From NCBI GenBank assembly GCA_963709295.1, contig CAVPVW010000003.1, positions 558,001 through 622,000 of the forward strand: a stretch of 64,000 nucleotides of DNA. The letters are read 5' to 3'. The position numbers were made by a program, and so were the translations under genes. Below, in pieces: positions 25,975-36,274 of this stretch (positions within the stretch are counted from its first letter, which is position 1; the number at the start of each line of letters is the position of its first letter). The notes under the pieces are model-generated. The model was not told where the DNA came from, did not search any database, and worked only from the letters and a program-made list of their open reading frames with translations. Source of the DNA: JBGPQJ01 sp963709295. Its GTDB lineage: Bacteria; Chloroflexota; Anaerolineae; Anaerolineales; Villigracilaceae.

Positions 25975-27324
25975 ATGGATCGTCGGCAATTCTGGAAAAT
26001 TCTCTTAATACTCGTGAGCGCATCTGCCGCCTTGCTCGTGGTATTAAATAATCAAATCACCCTGGTCAATCCGATTTCCAAAGCCGTTCTCTTCACCCGT
26101 GATGTCTCTCCCAGGCTTGGGTTGGACCTCCAGGGCGGAGTTCAAGTGCTCCTCGAAGCAGATCTCCCTGCAGATGCAGAGATTAACGCAGACGACATGG
26201 AGGTTGCAAGGACGATTATTGAGAACCGCACCAATGCCTTGGGGGTGTCGGAGAATATCATCCAAAAGGCCGGCGATCGCCGTATCGTTGGCGAATTTCC
26301 CGGCGTGCAGGATGCGGATGCCATCTTGAGCACGATCCAACAAACGGGCTTGTTGGAATTCGTTGATACCGGGTCAATCCCGATGGAACAGGGTACTTTC
26401 ATCCAAACGGATTACAGCCCGGGAGGCGAAGCAATTACCGCAGATGGCGAGACAGTGTTCCACACCGTCATGACGGGCAGCGATTTGAAATCCGCCGTTG
26501 CTGCGACCGACGAACTAGGCGCTTACATTATCCAATTTGAACTCACCCCCGAGGGAGCGAAAGTATTTGGCGACCACACCTCCGCCAATATTAGTAAATT
26601 CCTGACCATTGTGCTGGATAAACAAGTAATTTCATCTCCGCAAATCCAAGGGGCGATCACGGAAGGAAACGGTTTGATCCAGGGGCAATTCACCTACGAT
26701 GAGGTGAATGACCTCGCGATTAAATTACGCTACGGTTCCCTGCCCATCCCGCTGAAGATATTGGAAACCAGAATCATTGGCCCCACCCTGGGCGAAGACT
26801 CGCTTCGCAAGAGCCTGATCGCCGGTGCCATCGGCATGCTGGCCGTATTCACCTTCATGGCATTGTTCTACCGGTTCCCGGGTTTCATCGCCATCATCGG
26901 GATAATTTTCTATGCCTTGATCGCTTTTGCCATTTTCAAATACATTCCGGTCACACTGACTTTAGCGGGAATAGCCGGTTTTCTGCTGAGTACAGGCGCT
27001 GCCCTTGATGCGAACATCCTGATATTCGAACGCATTAAAGAGGAGCTGCGTAATGGAAAAACAATGACCCAGTCTCTCGATCAGGGCTGGACTCGCGCTC
27101 GCTCTTCCATTTTTGACTCGAACATCGCCACGTTGATCACGTCGGCTATTCTGTTCTGGTTCGGCTCCACTTTTGGTGCGACCATCGTCAAGGGATTCTC
27201 GCTCACGCTGGCAATTGGCGTCGTCATCAGCCTTTTTACGGCCATTGTGGTGACCAGGACGCTGCTCGCCGTGTCTATCCGGAATATCAACTTCAAGAAC
27301 ATCAACTTCTGGTTCGGGCTTTAG
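25975..27324 (+). CDS. secD: Protein translocase subunit SecD
   Basis: About 449 residues. One N-terminal membrane helix, then SPRLGLDLQGGVQVLLEAD (the D1 motif), a large extracytoplasmic domain with NRTNALGVSE, and after EDSLRKSLIAGAIG five more helices including AGFLLSTGAALDANILIFERIKEE. SecD with SecF uses proton motive force to pull proteins out of the Sec channel. I prefer ATG 25975 (MDRRQFWK) over 25957 because GGAG lies 13 bp upstream and the N-terminal helix then starts properly. Confidence 0.95.
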   Translation: MDRRQFWKILLILVSASAALLVVLNNQITLVNPISKAVLFTRDVSPRLGLDLQGGVQVLLEADLPADAEINADDMEVARTIIENRTNALGVSENIIQKAGDRRIVGEFPGVQDADAILSTIQQTGLLEFVDTGSIPMEQGTFIQTDYSPGGEAITADGETVFHTVMTGSDLKSAVAATDELGAYIIQFELTPEGAKVFGDHTSANISKFLTIVLDKQVISSPQIQGAITEGNGLIQGQFTYDEVNDLAIKLRYGSLPIPLKILETRIIGPTLGEDSLRKSLIAGAIGMLAVFTFMALFYRFPGFIAIIGIIFYALIAFAIFKYIPVTLTLAGIAGFLLSTGAALDANILIFERIKEELRNGKTMTQSLDQGWTRARSSIFDSNIATLITSAILFWFGSTFGATIVKGFSLTLAIGVVISLFTAIVVTRTLLAVSIRNINFKNINFWFGL

Positions 27325-27336
27325 GAAGGTGCCGGC

Positions 27337-28272
27337 ATGAATATTATTGGAAAACGCTACTTGTTTTTTGCCCTTTCGCTCATTATCATCGTTCCCGGGT
27401 TGCTTATTCTGGCGGTGAATGGCCTGCCTCTTGCCCTTGATTTTACAGGCGGCAGCCTGCTCGAAATCAAATTAGCTTCCGGCGAGCTTCCCCAGCCCGC
27501 AAAGGTGGTCACCATCTATGCCCTCCAAGGAATTAAGGATGCCCAGGTCCAGACTACGAGCTCGGACACCTTGATCATCCGTTCCTCGTTCATCGAGGAT
27601 ACAAATCGCGAAACGATCATCAACGCCATGGAAGAAGAATTCGGGACCGCTGTCGAAGTCGTTCGTTTGGACAGCGTGGGTCCGACCATTGGCGCCCAGG
27701 TCGCCTCCCGGGCTGCCCTGGCAGTTGCCGTCGCTGCCCTAGTGGTCGTCGCCTACATTACCTGGGCTTTCCGAGGAGTGGAACACGCTTTTCGCTACGG
27801 AGTCAGCGCCATTACCGCCATGCTCCATGATGTATTGATCGTCATCAGCGTTGTTGGGATTGGGTCCCTGGTTGCCGGCTGGGAAATGGACGCGCTCTTC
27901 CTGACCGCCTTGTTGACCGTCATCGGTTTCTCGGTGCAGGACAAGATCGTCGTATTCGATCGCATCCGGGAAAATAGCCGGTTGCTGCGCAAATTGGAAT
28001 TTGAAAAACTCGTCAACCATTCCATCGTCCAGACTCTCCAGCGCTCGATCAATACCCAATTGATGACCGTGGAATTCCTCCTTTTGGCTTTAGCCATGTT
28101 CGGCGGCATCACCCTGCGTGAATTTTCAGTGATCCTGCTGGTAGGCTTGTTGAGCGGGACGTACTCCTCCATTTTCATCGCAGCCCCCATCCTTGTCGTC
28201 TGGGAGAAAAAGGAATGGCGGAATTGGTTCGGTCGTGGAAAGAACAAAACAGAAGCATCCGCTACTCTCTAG
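27337..28272 (+). CDS. secF: Protein translocase subunit SecF
   Basis: 311 residues. It has an N-terminal helix, the SecF motif ALDFTGGSLLEIK, a short periplasmic domain and five helices with DKIVVFDRIRENSR and NHSIVQTLQRSINTQL. It is 12 bp after secD, the usual secDF arrangement. The terminator at 28281-28310 follows. Confidence 0.96.
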   Translation: MNIIGKRYLFFALSLIIIVPGLLILAVNGLPLALDFTGGSLLEIKLASGELPQPAKVVTIYALQGIKDAQVQTTSSDTLIIRSSFIEDTNRETIINAMEEEFGTAVEVVRLDSVGPTIGAQVASRAALAVAVAALVVVAYITWAFRGVEHAFRYGVSAITAMLHDVLIVISVVGIGSLVAGWEMDALFLTALLTVIGFSVQDKIVVFDRIRENSRLLRKLEFEKLVNHSIVQTLQRSINTQLMTVEFLLLALAMFGGITLREFSVILLVGLLSGTYSSIFIAAPILVVWEKKEWRNWFGRGKNKTEASATL

Positions 28273-28280
28273 TTAATAAC

Positions 28281-28310
28281 AAAAAACGCACCTGCTCAGG
28301 TGCGTTTTTT
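28281..28310. terminator. Bidirectional terminator
   Basis: AAAAAACGCACCTG-CT-CAGGTGCGTTTTTT, fully symmetric. It separates the convergent secF and aldehyde dehydrogenase genes. Confidence 0.95.
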
Positions 28311-28323
28311 GACTCTACCGGTC

Positions 28324-30762
28324 TTACTCCCCTGTGGGCACCCAGATATTTTTCACCTGCGTGGCCTCGTGAAGAAATTCGTGCCCTTCTCCCTGCTGGA
28401 TGTCCATCCAGTCACGGGGCAGGCCATATCCGACCCACGTCCGCTTCATGTTGGCAGCGGATTCGTACTCGACCCAATAGCTCCCTTCCGCGGAGCCGAA
28501 ATACCAAACCGAATCGACATCCTCGTGCTGAACGAGGGTCTTGACCAAATGGTCTCGATTACCTGTTACGATATTGACCACGCCTCCAGGCACATCGGAC
28601 GTATCCAGGACCTGATAGAAGTCCGTGGCGCTCAAAGGAAATTTCTCGCTTGGAATCATCACAACCGTGTTGCCTCGCGCAATCGCAGGCGCCATCAGCG
28701 AGACAAACCCCAACAATGGATATTCATCCGGGCAGGCGATGCCGATCACACCGACCGGTTCGTTGACTGCCACGGTTATCCCTCGCAACGTAGTCTCCTG
28801 AACGGTGCCGCCATATTTATCGGCGTAAGCTGCATAAGTGAATAGCCGCTCCACTGTCCTGTCCACTTCGGCCTGCGAGGATTTTTGTGTACGACCCGTC
28901 ATCTCGACAATTCGTTTAACAAATTCAGCATTACGCGCATCCAGGTTTTCGGCGATGAAATAGAGTATCTGCGAACGGTTAAACCCATGGCGCATCGCCC
29001 AGCCCGGCTTGGACAAATGCGCGGCATGCGCCGCTTCCACCGCGTTACGGATGTCCTTGCGGTTGCCGTCGCCGACCTGGCCAACGGCTTTTCCTTTGGC
29101 ACTCAGCACAGCGAGGGTGTATGCGCCATCCGGGCGTACCTGCTTGCCGCCGATATACATCTTCGGCGTTCGATCAACAACGGGCATCTTACGTCCAATT
29201 GCCCGATCAGCTTCGGGTTGAACAGGACGCGGCGGGATGGACTCACCCCATTTCTTCGATTCGTCCAGTTCTAACTCGGGGCGCGGACGAACCATCCACT
29301 TTGGCCGGACATATTCGAACAAGCCCTCGCGTCCTCCTTCGCGCCCAAATCCCGATTCGCGGTATCCGCCGAAACCCGCCGCCGCATCAAAGATGTTATG
29401 ACAATTCACCCACAACGCACCTGCCTTGATCTTGCTGGCCACATCCAGCGCAAGGTTGACATTCTCGCTCCATACACTACCTGCAAGACCGTAACGGGTG
29501 TTGTTCGCCAGGGCAATCGCCTCTTCGGGAGTTCGGAAGGTTAGTGAGACCAACACGGGGCCGAAGATCTCCTCCTGCACCGTCGATGCGGCGGGATCGA
29601 GATCCGTGATCAGGGTGGGCTTGTAGAATAGACCTTTGGCAGGCAGAGGGATGTCAGGTTGGAATACGTTACCGCCTTCCTTGGCACCCATCTTAACCCA
29701 ATGATCCACGGTGTCCCATTGGTTCTTATCCACGATGGCGCCCATGTCGATGGCTTTATCCAGCGAATCGCCAACACGCAGGTGCCCCATGCGGGTCTTC
29801 AATTTCTGGATGAAGCGCGGCGCGATATTTTCCTGCACGATCAGACGGGAGCCTGCGCAACAGACTTGTCCCTGGTTGAACCATATCGCATCCACCACCC
29901 CTTCGATTGCCGCATCCAAATCGGCATCCTCGAACACCACAACGGGAGACTTGCCGCCCAACTCGAGGGATATCTTTTTCCCCGAGCCTGCCGTGAGCTG
30001 ACGCAATGTTCGCCCGATCTCGGTGGAGCCCGTGAAGGCGATTTTATCCACGTCCTTGTGTTTGACGATCATCTCCCCGGCTTTTCCGCTGCCTGTGATG
30101 ATATTGACCACACCTGGAGGCAGTCCCGCTTCGGCCACCACTTCGGCAAATAACAAGGCACTCAACCTCGTATTGGAGGCTGGTTTGAGCACCACCGTGT
30201 TGCCCATGGCGATGGCAGGCGCGATCTTCCACGCCAGCATCATCAAGGGGAAATTCCAAGGGATGATTTGTCCGATCACACCGACCGGTTGGTAATCGCT
30301 TAGTTCGGTTTCCATCAGTTGTGCCCAGCCGGCGTAATAGTAAAAGTGTCTCGCCAGCAGGGGCACATCGATATCACGCGATTCGCGGATGGGCTTGCCG
30401 TTGTCCATCGACTCGAGCACTGCCAGTAAACGGTGATGTTTCTGGATGTTGCGGGCGATGGCATACATGTACCGGGCGCGGATGACTCCGGAAGTTCGGC
30501 TCCACGATTTGAAGGCGCTTCCTGCTGCAGTTACGGCGGCATCCACATCCTTCTTTTCGGCTTGTGCCGTCTCGGCAAGCAACTCTCCCGTACTGGGGTT
30601 GAAGGAGGCGTAGAATTTCGCCCCTTTGGGCTTCACCCACTCGTTATTGATGAAAAGGCCAAATCTGCGTCCATGATCCTCCAGCCAGGCATTGACCGCA
30701 GCGGGAGACTCGGGAGCGGGTCCGTATTCCATGGTTTTATAGAGGTCGATTAAGGTAGTCAT
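28324..30762 (-). CDS. Two-domain ALDH16-like aldehyde dehydrogenase
   Basis: 812 residues made of two aldehyde dehydrogenase domains. The first is complete: IPWNFPLMM, catalytic base Glu267 in LELGGKSP and nucleophile Cys301 in GQVCCAGSR. The second (from about residue 515, KMYIGGKQVRP) has the NAD-domain pattern but no GQxCxA cysteine, and ends early. This is the layout of the ALDH16 family. The ATG at 30762 has GGAG 8 bp upstream. It follows deoC, so acetaldehyde from deoxyribose 5-phosphate is a plausible substrate (inference). Confidence 0.9.
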   Translation of the reverse strand: MTTLIDLYKTMEYGPAPESPAAVNAWLEDHGRRFGLFINNEWVKPKGAKFYASFNPSTGELLAETAQAEKKDVDAAVTAAGSAFKSWSRTSGVIRARYMYAIARNIQKHHRLLAVLESMDNGKPIRESRDIDVPLLARHFYYYAGWAQLMETELSDYQPVGVIGQIIPWNFPLMMLAWKIAPAIAMGNTVVLKPASNTRLSALLFAEVVAEAGLPPGVVNIITGSGKAGEMIVKHKDVDKIAFTGSTEIGRTLRQLTAGSGKKISLELGGKSPVVVFEDADLDAAIEGVVDAIWFNQGQVCCAGSRLIVQENIAPRFIQKLKTRMGHLRVGDSLDKAIDMGAIVDKNQWDTVDHWVKMGAKEGGNVFQPDIPLPAKGLFYKPTLITDLDPAASTVQEEIFGPVLVSLTFRTPEEAIALANNTRYGLAGSVWSENVNLALDVASKIKAGALWVNCHNIFDAAAGFGGYRESGFGREGGREGLFEYVRPKWMVRPRPELELDESKKWGESIPPRPVQPEADRAIGRKMPVVDRTPKMYIGGKQVRPDGAYTLAVLSAKGKAVGQVGDGNRKDIRNAVEAAHAAHLSKPGWAMRHGFNRSQILYFIAENLDARNAEFVKRIVEMTGRTQKSSQAEVDRTVERLFTYAAYADKYGGTVQETTLRGITVAVNEPVGVIGIACPDEYPLLGFVSLMAPAIARGNTVVMIPSEKFPLSATDFYQVLDTSDVPGGVVNIVTGNRDHLVKTLVQHEDVDSVWYFGSAEGSYWVEYESAANMKRTWVGYGLPRDWMDIQQGEGHEFLHEATQVKNIWVPTGE

Positions 30763-30852
30763 GGTTTGCTCCAATTAATAACCACGAAGGGTCACGAGAT
30801 GTACAAAGGGAAAAACCTAAATTGGGCTGCGTTGATTTCATGGCGGTTAGAA

Positions 30853-31812
30853 CTATCCCATCGGCATATGATGTTTCGCTGCGTAATGACCGGTAATGTG
30901 ATGGTACAACTGCCGTTCGATGTCAGTAAGCAGGCTGGATGCACCAAATCGGAACAAATCCGGCATCAGCCATTCATCACCGAGTTCTTCCTTCATAAGA
31001 GACTGCCAGGCCATCGCCTGCTTGGCAGAGGAAATACCACCTGCGGGTTTGAAGCCAATTTTGTACCCAAACCGGTCGAGATATTCCCGGATGGCGCGAG
31101 TCATCACCAGGCTGACCTCCAACGTGGCGTTGACCGATTCCTTGCCCGTCGAGGTCTTGATAAAATCCGAGCCTGCCATCATCGCCACCAGGGAGGCCTG
31201 ATAAACCTGTTTCAAGGAGCCAAGGTCACCGGTTGCCAATATCGTCTTCATGTGAGCGTTTCCACATGCTTCGCGGAATTGTTTAAGCTCATCGTAGAGA
31301 GACTGCCAGTCACCGGTCAGCACGAAATTGCGGGCGATCACCACGTCAATTTCTCGCGCGCCCGCCTCTACAGCCTGTTCAATTTCTTGAATGCGTTGCG
31401 GAAGTGGCGTCTGGCCAGCAGGGAATCCTGTCGCGACGGAGGCCACGGGGATTCCAGAGCCCTGCAGCGCGTGGACGGCATCAGCGACACGGTTCGGGTA
31501 AACGCACACCGCCCCAACGGTAATCCGTTCATCGCCCAGCCCAAGCCGTTCAAGCATGTCAGGACGGAGTGGCTGCCTGGCCTTGGCACACAACCGGTGG
31601 ACACGTCCTGGAGTATCGTCGCCTGAAAGAGTGGTCAGGTCAATGCAGGTGAGAGCCCGCAGCAGCCAGGCTGCCTGCCAATCCTTTTTGACGGTACGAC
31701 GGCCAGGTAGTGTGGCTGTTCGTCGTTCCACTGCGCTTTTATTGACATGAGCGCCCATGACCCAGTCCAGGTCGAGAGGTGTGCCGGGGTTTCGAATGTG
31801 AGAAGTGGTCAT
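30853..31812 (-). CDS. deoC: Deoxyribose-phosphate aldolase
   Basis: 319 residues. Cleaves 2-deoxyribose 5-phosphate into acetaldehyde and glyceraldehyde 3-phosphate. The Schiff-base lysine lies in GSDFIKTSTGKE, the other active-site lysine in IGFKPAGGIS, and EIDVVIARNFVLTGDW is the conserved aldolase strand. The N-terminal extension of about 75 residues is long for bacterial DeoC but typical of the longer eukaryote-like type. It is upstream of the ALDH16-like gene on the same strand. Confidence 0.94.
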   Translation of the reverse strand: MTTSHIRNPGTPLDLDWVMGAHVNKSAVERRTATLPGRRTVKKDWQAAWLLRALTCIDLTTLSGDDTPGRVHRLCAKARQPLRPDMLERLGLGDERITVGAVCVYPNRVADAVHALQGSGIPVASVATGFPAGQTPLPQRIQEIEQAVEAGAREIDVVIARNFVLTGDWQSLYDELKQFREACGNAHMKTILATGDLGSLKQVYQASLVAMMAGSDFIKTSTGKESVNATLEVSLVMTRAIREYLDRFGYKIGFKPAGGISSAKQAMAWQSLMKEELGDEWLMPDLFRFGASSLLTDIERQLYHHITGHYAAKHHMPMG

Positions 31813-31960
31813 TTAGTCTCCACGTGTTTGTCTGACATGATTATACAGCGAATGAACTTTGTTTTGATGTAGCTAAATTTTACACAGGGCTGGCAGCCAG
31901 TTGGAGCGCGGTAAAATGATAAAATGGTTCCATTATTCGAACCGCATGGAGAACACAAAT

Positions 31961-32749
31961 ATGACTGAAGCGACCTCTGGTAATGGACGATTTTACTTAA
32001 AATGGCTCCTCCCGCTTTTGGTGCGTCCCAGTCAGGCCTTTGACCATGTGCTGCTCCGTAAAGCAACCTGGTACACGCCCATGCTGGTCATCACTCTTTT
32101 ATTGATCGTCCAGGTTTTCGTCAAGGGATTCATGAGTCCTACCACGAGCGAAATGGTGCCTTCCGAGGGATTCCCCGCAGAGGGTTTCTACTCGGAAGGG
32201 ATGGAGGTTGGAGGTGGCGAAGAGTTGGCTGAAGAGGCAACCGTTTCTGAATCTTCGTCGGGTTGGCGCGCCTCTCTCATGCCCGCGGCAAGCAAGCTGT
32301 CCGGTCTCTGGATTGGCTGGTTTGTCCTGACACTTCTTCTCTTTGTGTCCCTGGTTATCTCCGGCAGCCAGGGAAATTTCACGTCGGCGCTAAACCTGAC
32401 GGCATGGAGCAGCCTGCCCTATGCAGTTCAAATAACTGCCCAAGTAATCATCGCGTTGGTATACTCATCGGCTTCCGCTCTTCCCCAGGGACTTGCCGGC
32501 CTTGCCCTTAAAGTCCAGGGACCAGGCGGTCAATTCCTTGGCATTTTGTTCCAGAGAGTGGATATTTTTTTCATCTGGCAGGCTGTGCTTCTGATGATCG
32601 GCGCTGTCTCCATTTCACAGCTCCCCGCAGCGAAAGTACGCTGGCTGGTTATACTGTCACTGGTTATCTACCTGGCGCTGGCAGCCCTGCCAGCCTTCGG
32701 CTTGGCGCAATTCTCCCTGCTTCAGGACGCTGCACAACCCCAGTATTAG
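31961..32749 (+). CDS. Yip1-domain-like integral membrane protein
   Basis: 262 residues from ATG 31961 (MTEATSGNGRFY). An N-terminal LLVRPSQAFDHVL segment precedes helix 1, then a Glu/Ser-rich linker (about residues 50-85) and four further helices, including LNLTAWSSLPYAVQITAQVI, the pattern of Yip1 membrane proteins. It ends 3 bp before the ABC ATPase, so it is part of that export or efflux unit. A frame extends to 31901, but the later ATG fits the domain better. Confidence 0.78.
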   Translation: MTEATSGNGRFYLKWLLPLLVRPSQAFDHVLLRKATWYTPMLVITLLLIVQVFVKGFMSPTTSEMVPSEGFPAEGFYSEGMEVGGGEELAEEATVSESSSGWRASLMPAASKLSGLWIGWFVLTLLLFVSLVISGSQGNFTSALNLTAWSSLPYAVQITAQVIIALVYSSASALPQGLAGLALKVQGPGGQFLGILFQRVDIFFIWQAVLLMIGAVSISQLPAAKVRWLVILSLVIYLALAALPAFGLAQFSLLQDAAQPQY

Positions 32750-32752
32750 CAA

Positions 32753-33460
32753 ATGCCTGCATTTATCGAAACTTCAGGTTTGAAGAAATACTTTCAGATT
32801 GGCGATCAGGAAGTTCGCGCGATCGATGGCGTGGATCTACGCATTGAACGAGGTACTTTCACGATCGTGGAAGGCCCTTCCGGCTCGGGAAAAAGCACGC
32901 TGCTTTACCTCGTGGGCGGATTGGACCACGCAACGGGAGGCAAGATTCAGGTGGATGGAGCGGCCCTCGACGACATGGACGCCAATATGCTGGCAGTTTA
33001 TCGTCGGGAAAAAGTAGGGTTTATTTTCCAATCGTACAACCTGATTGCCAGCATGACTGCGCTGGATAACGTCTCGTTCCCGCTGCGGTTCGCAGGCATC
33101 CGCGATCGAGAGAGAAATACCCGTGCGATGGATTTACTCAAGATGGTCGGGCTGGAAAACCGCGCCAAACATCGTCCAATAGAATTGTCAGGCGGCCAGC
33201 AGCAACGGGTGGCGATTGCCCGTGCGCTGATCAACAACCCGGCATTGATCGTCGCTGATGAACCGACCGGCAACCTCGACAGCCGTTCGGGTTTTCAGCT
33301 GATGGAATTGTTATCGGAACTCCATAAGGAAGGGCGCACTATACTGATGGTGACGCACGATTCCCGGATGGAGAAATTCGCCAGCAGCGTCATACACCTT
33401 ATGGACGGCCAGATTGCCAGCCAGGGCGAATTCATGGCGATGCATGCCAGCAATGACTAA
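32753..33460 (+). CDS. ABC transporter ATP-binding protein, MacB/LolD type
   Basis: 235 residues. Walker A GPSGSGKST, Q-loop FIFQSYNLIASMTALDNV, signature LSGGQQQRVAIARAL, Walker B LIVADEPTGNLDS and H-loop MVTHDSRM. The NLIASMTALDNVSFPLRFAG region is that of MacB/LolD ATPases, which power mechanotransmission rather than substrate passage through the permease. Its permease partner is at 34949-36274. Confidence 0.95.
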   Translation: MPAFIETSGLKKYFQIGDQEVRAIDGVDLRIERGTFTIVEGPSGSGKSTLLYLVGGLDHATGGKIQVDGAALDDMDANMLAVYRREKVGFIFQSYNLIASMTALDNVSFPLRFAGIRDRERNTRAMDLLKMVGLENRAKHRPIELSGGQQQRVAIARALINNPALIVADEPTGNLDSRSGFQLMELLSELHKEGRTILMVTHDSRMEKFASSVIHLMDGQIASQGEFMAMHASND

Positions 33461-33481
33461 GTCGCAATGGAGATGAGCCAA

Positions 33482-34928
33482 ATGAAAAAATATAAAATCA
33501 CACTGAGTTCAATACTTCTGGCAGGGTTACTTCTTGCCTTAAGTCCGACGGCTCTAATTCATGCGGGTCGAAATTTGCAGCCTACGGCTACCGACACACC
33601 AACAGCGACAGCAACCCCTACAGTCACACTTACCAGTACAGTTACTTCCACGGCAACACTGACCGAGACGCCTATCCCACCCGCTGGCGCAAGGCCTGTC
33701 CTTGTTCTCTCATCCTATAGTACAGGTGAAGTATTAATCGGAAAAGAGTTCACATTGAATGCCCAGATATTAAACACAGGGCAAGTGGATGCTTACAACA
33801 ATATAATCACTTTCACGAGCGACGGGTTCGTGCCTCTTGGGAATGGCGGCGTTCAATCCATATCCAGAATAAATGTAAACAATTCGAGCTCCATTTCCCA
33901 GAAATTTGTCCCCGCCTACAGTTTGAGCGGTGCAACGAGCGCCACAATGAACCTGAATATTGCCTATACGGATATCAATGGGACTGCTTATACAAGCACT
34001 TTTACTCTCCTGATCAACTTCAAAACGTATACTTCAAGTGGGGTTATATCTGCAACCCGGACGCCGACTGCCATCCCTCAACCTCAGTTGATCATTGCCT
34101 TCTATGAAACAGACATTGAGAAACTGCAGCCCGGCAACAGTTTCAAACTGACCATTCATGTGCAGAACATGGGCAATGCTGATGCGCAGAACGTCACCAT
34201 GGTGTTGGGGGGAGCAACGTTATCAGAAAGTGGAACACCTCAACCTGGAGGTGTGAGTGGCGGCAGCGCAGACCTTTCAACTTTCGCCCCACTTGGAACG
34301 TCCAACCTTTACTCCCTTGGCAAGATTACTGCTGGACAAACGATCCAGCAAACAATCGACCTTGTGGTAAATGTCTCCACTGAGCCAGGCGCTTATCCGC
34401 TTAATATTTCCTTTTCTTACATCAACCCCTCCGGCAATACCACTATCGACGATCAGGTGATTACCCTCCTGGTCTACAACCTCCCCAATCTGACAGCAAG
34501 CTTTTACCAACCTGTGAGTGAAATGTATGTCGGGCAGCCTGGTATTTTGCCGATACAGATTACTAATGTTGGCAAACGCAGCATTGTCCTCAGTGAAATG
34601 GAAATTATCCCTTCCAGCGGCAGCATCAGCAACAGTAAAATTTCGGTTGGGACGATCGATCCGGGGGGTTATTTCACCGTGGATTCAGAATTCATCCCCG
34701 ACACACCCGGAGAAGTGACCATCAACCTGATCATATCCTATACGGATGACTTCACCAATCCGTCCATCTCTCACGTTGACCCTGCCACCCCTCCAGGTGG
34801 TGGAAATGACCTTCCTGCCCGATCAAGGCGACCTGGGCGGCGGCGAAGGCATTCCTGATCAGCCCATGGAAACGCCGCTCTCGTGGTGGCAGATCCTTCT
34901 CGGGTTCCTCGGGTTGACCTCCGGCTAA
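33482..34928 (+). CDS. Extracytoplasmic CARDB-like repeat protein with C-terminal membrane anchor, one frameshift
   Basis: A signal peptide (ISSILLAGLLLAL-like segment after MKKYK) is followed by a Thr/Pro-rich linker and three Ig-like repeats of the CARDB/NEW3 type, each starting with a strand such as ARPVLVLSSYSTGEVLIG, PQLIIAFYETDIEKLQPG and PNLTASFYQPVSEMYVG. The frame breaks at CCCC 34788-34791; dropping one C continues as VVEMTFLPDQGDLGGGEG and ends in a membrane segment (WWQILLGFLGL), stop at 34928. It lies between the ABC ATPase and permease, like a periplasmic partner of MacB-type systems. Confidence 0.8.
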
Positions 34929-34948
34929 CGCTGAATTCCGAGGCGATT

Positions 34949-36274
34949 TTGCGCATTCTGGATTTATTTCGGCTTATTTTGGACAACCTTCGCCGCCAGC
35001 GAGGGCGTGTTGCGTTAACTGCATTGGGGGTGGTCATCGGCACTGCATCCATCGTGATGCTCGTTTCGCTCGCTAGCGGATTGCAGCAGAGCATCATCAG
35101 CCAGTTCGCAAGCATGGGCTCGCTGACCACCATTTCTGTCCAAATGAATTATGGCGGCGAGATGATGGGCGGTGGCGGCGGAATGGGAGGATCGATGGAA
35201 GGTGGAGGTGTTCCGACCCAGATAAAAAAAATCACGAACGCCACCATCCGTGAAATTGAAGCGATCCCCAATGTCAGCAAGGTGATAATCCGTCTTTGGG
35301 CGGAGACAGGCGGGCCTATCCGCGTCGGGAAACTTGAGACTTATCCGGGTTACATGGGATTGAATATCAACGACCTCGGCCTGATAGATATCCCCATGCA
35401 GGAAGGCACGAATATCATCAAACGCGGTGAAGCGGTCATTGGCGCAGATGTATTGAAGAATTTTTACAATCCTTACGGGCAGCCTGGCGATCCGCCGCCA
35501 GACCCGCCTGATCTGCTCAATAAAAGGGTGCCGATAACCCTCTACAAATACACCCAGGATGGGGAGACCATTACCAAGATCGTCGATGTGAAGATCGTCG
35601 GCATTGTCAAGGAGATGACCGAATACAGCTGGGCGATGGTCATGCCCATGAGTGAAATCGAATCCTGGAACGAATGGAACCGTGGAAAGCGCATCAACCG
35701 CAACCAGGAAGGGTATCCGGAGCTCATCGTCAAGGTCGACAGCATGGACAGCGTGCTGCCTGTTGCTGACAAAATTAAAGAGATGGGTTTCATGGTATAC
35801 ACTCAGATGGAATATGTGCGCCAGATCCAGAGCACATTTACCATCATGCAAATCGTTTTCGGCGGTATTGGGGCGATCGCACTGTTTGTGGCGGCCATCG
35901 GAATAGCCAATACCATGACCATGGCCATCCTGGAGCGCACCCACGAGATCGGTCTGATGAAAGCCGTCGGAGCGACTAACCGCGATGTTCTGGCGATTTT
36001 TCTCGGAGAAGCTGCCAGCATCGGATTTGTTGGCGGGGTGCTCGGTTCAGCACTGGGTTGGGGCGTGAGCAAATTTTTCGATCAGATCATGGGTCAGGCG
36101 ATGTCAGGTTTTATATACCTGCCGCCTGAGGCGATGCAAAATGCAGCCCAAACCCCCATCTGGCTTATCCTGTTTGCGGTAGGCTTCGCCACCTTGATCG
36201 GGTTTCTTTCGGGGCTTTACCCGTCCATCCGCGCTGCGATGATGGAACCGGTGATGGCATTGAAATACGAATAA
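34949..36274 (+). CDS. MacB-like ABC transporter permease
   Basis: About 441 residues. The N-terminal helix (GRVALTALGVVIGTASIVML) is followed by a MacB periplasmic core domain with a glycine/methionine-rich insert (MMGGGGGMGGSMEGG), then an FtsX-type domain with three helices including ERTHEIGLMKAVGATNRDVL. I suggest TTG 34949, with GAGG 6 bp before it; the frame is open from 34883. The Gly/Met insert is unusual and could bind metal (inference). Confidence 0.88.
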   Translation: MRILDLFRLILDNLRRQRGRVALTALGVVIGTASIVMLVSLASGLQQSIISQFASMGSLTTISVQMNYGGEMMGGGGGMGGSMEGGGVPTQIKKITNATIREIEAIPNVSKVIIRLWAETGGPIRVGKLETYPGYMGLNINDLGLIDIPMQEGTNIIKRGEAVIGADVLKNFYNPYGQPGDPPPDPPDLLNKRVPITLYKYTQDGETITKIVDVKIVGIVKEMTEYSWAMVMPMSEIESWNEWNRGKRINRNQEGYPELIVKVDSMDSVLPVADKIKEMGFMVYTQMEYVRQIQSTFTIMQIVFGGIGAIALFVAAIGIANTMTMAILERTHEIGLMKAVGATNRDVLAIFLGEAASIGFVGGVLGSALGWGVSKFFDQIMGQAMSGFIYLPPEAMQNAAQTPIWLILFAVGFATLIGFLSGLYPSIRAAMMEPVMALKYE

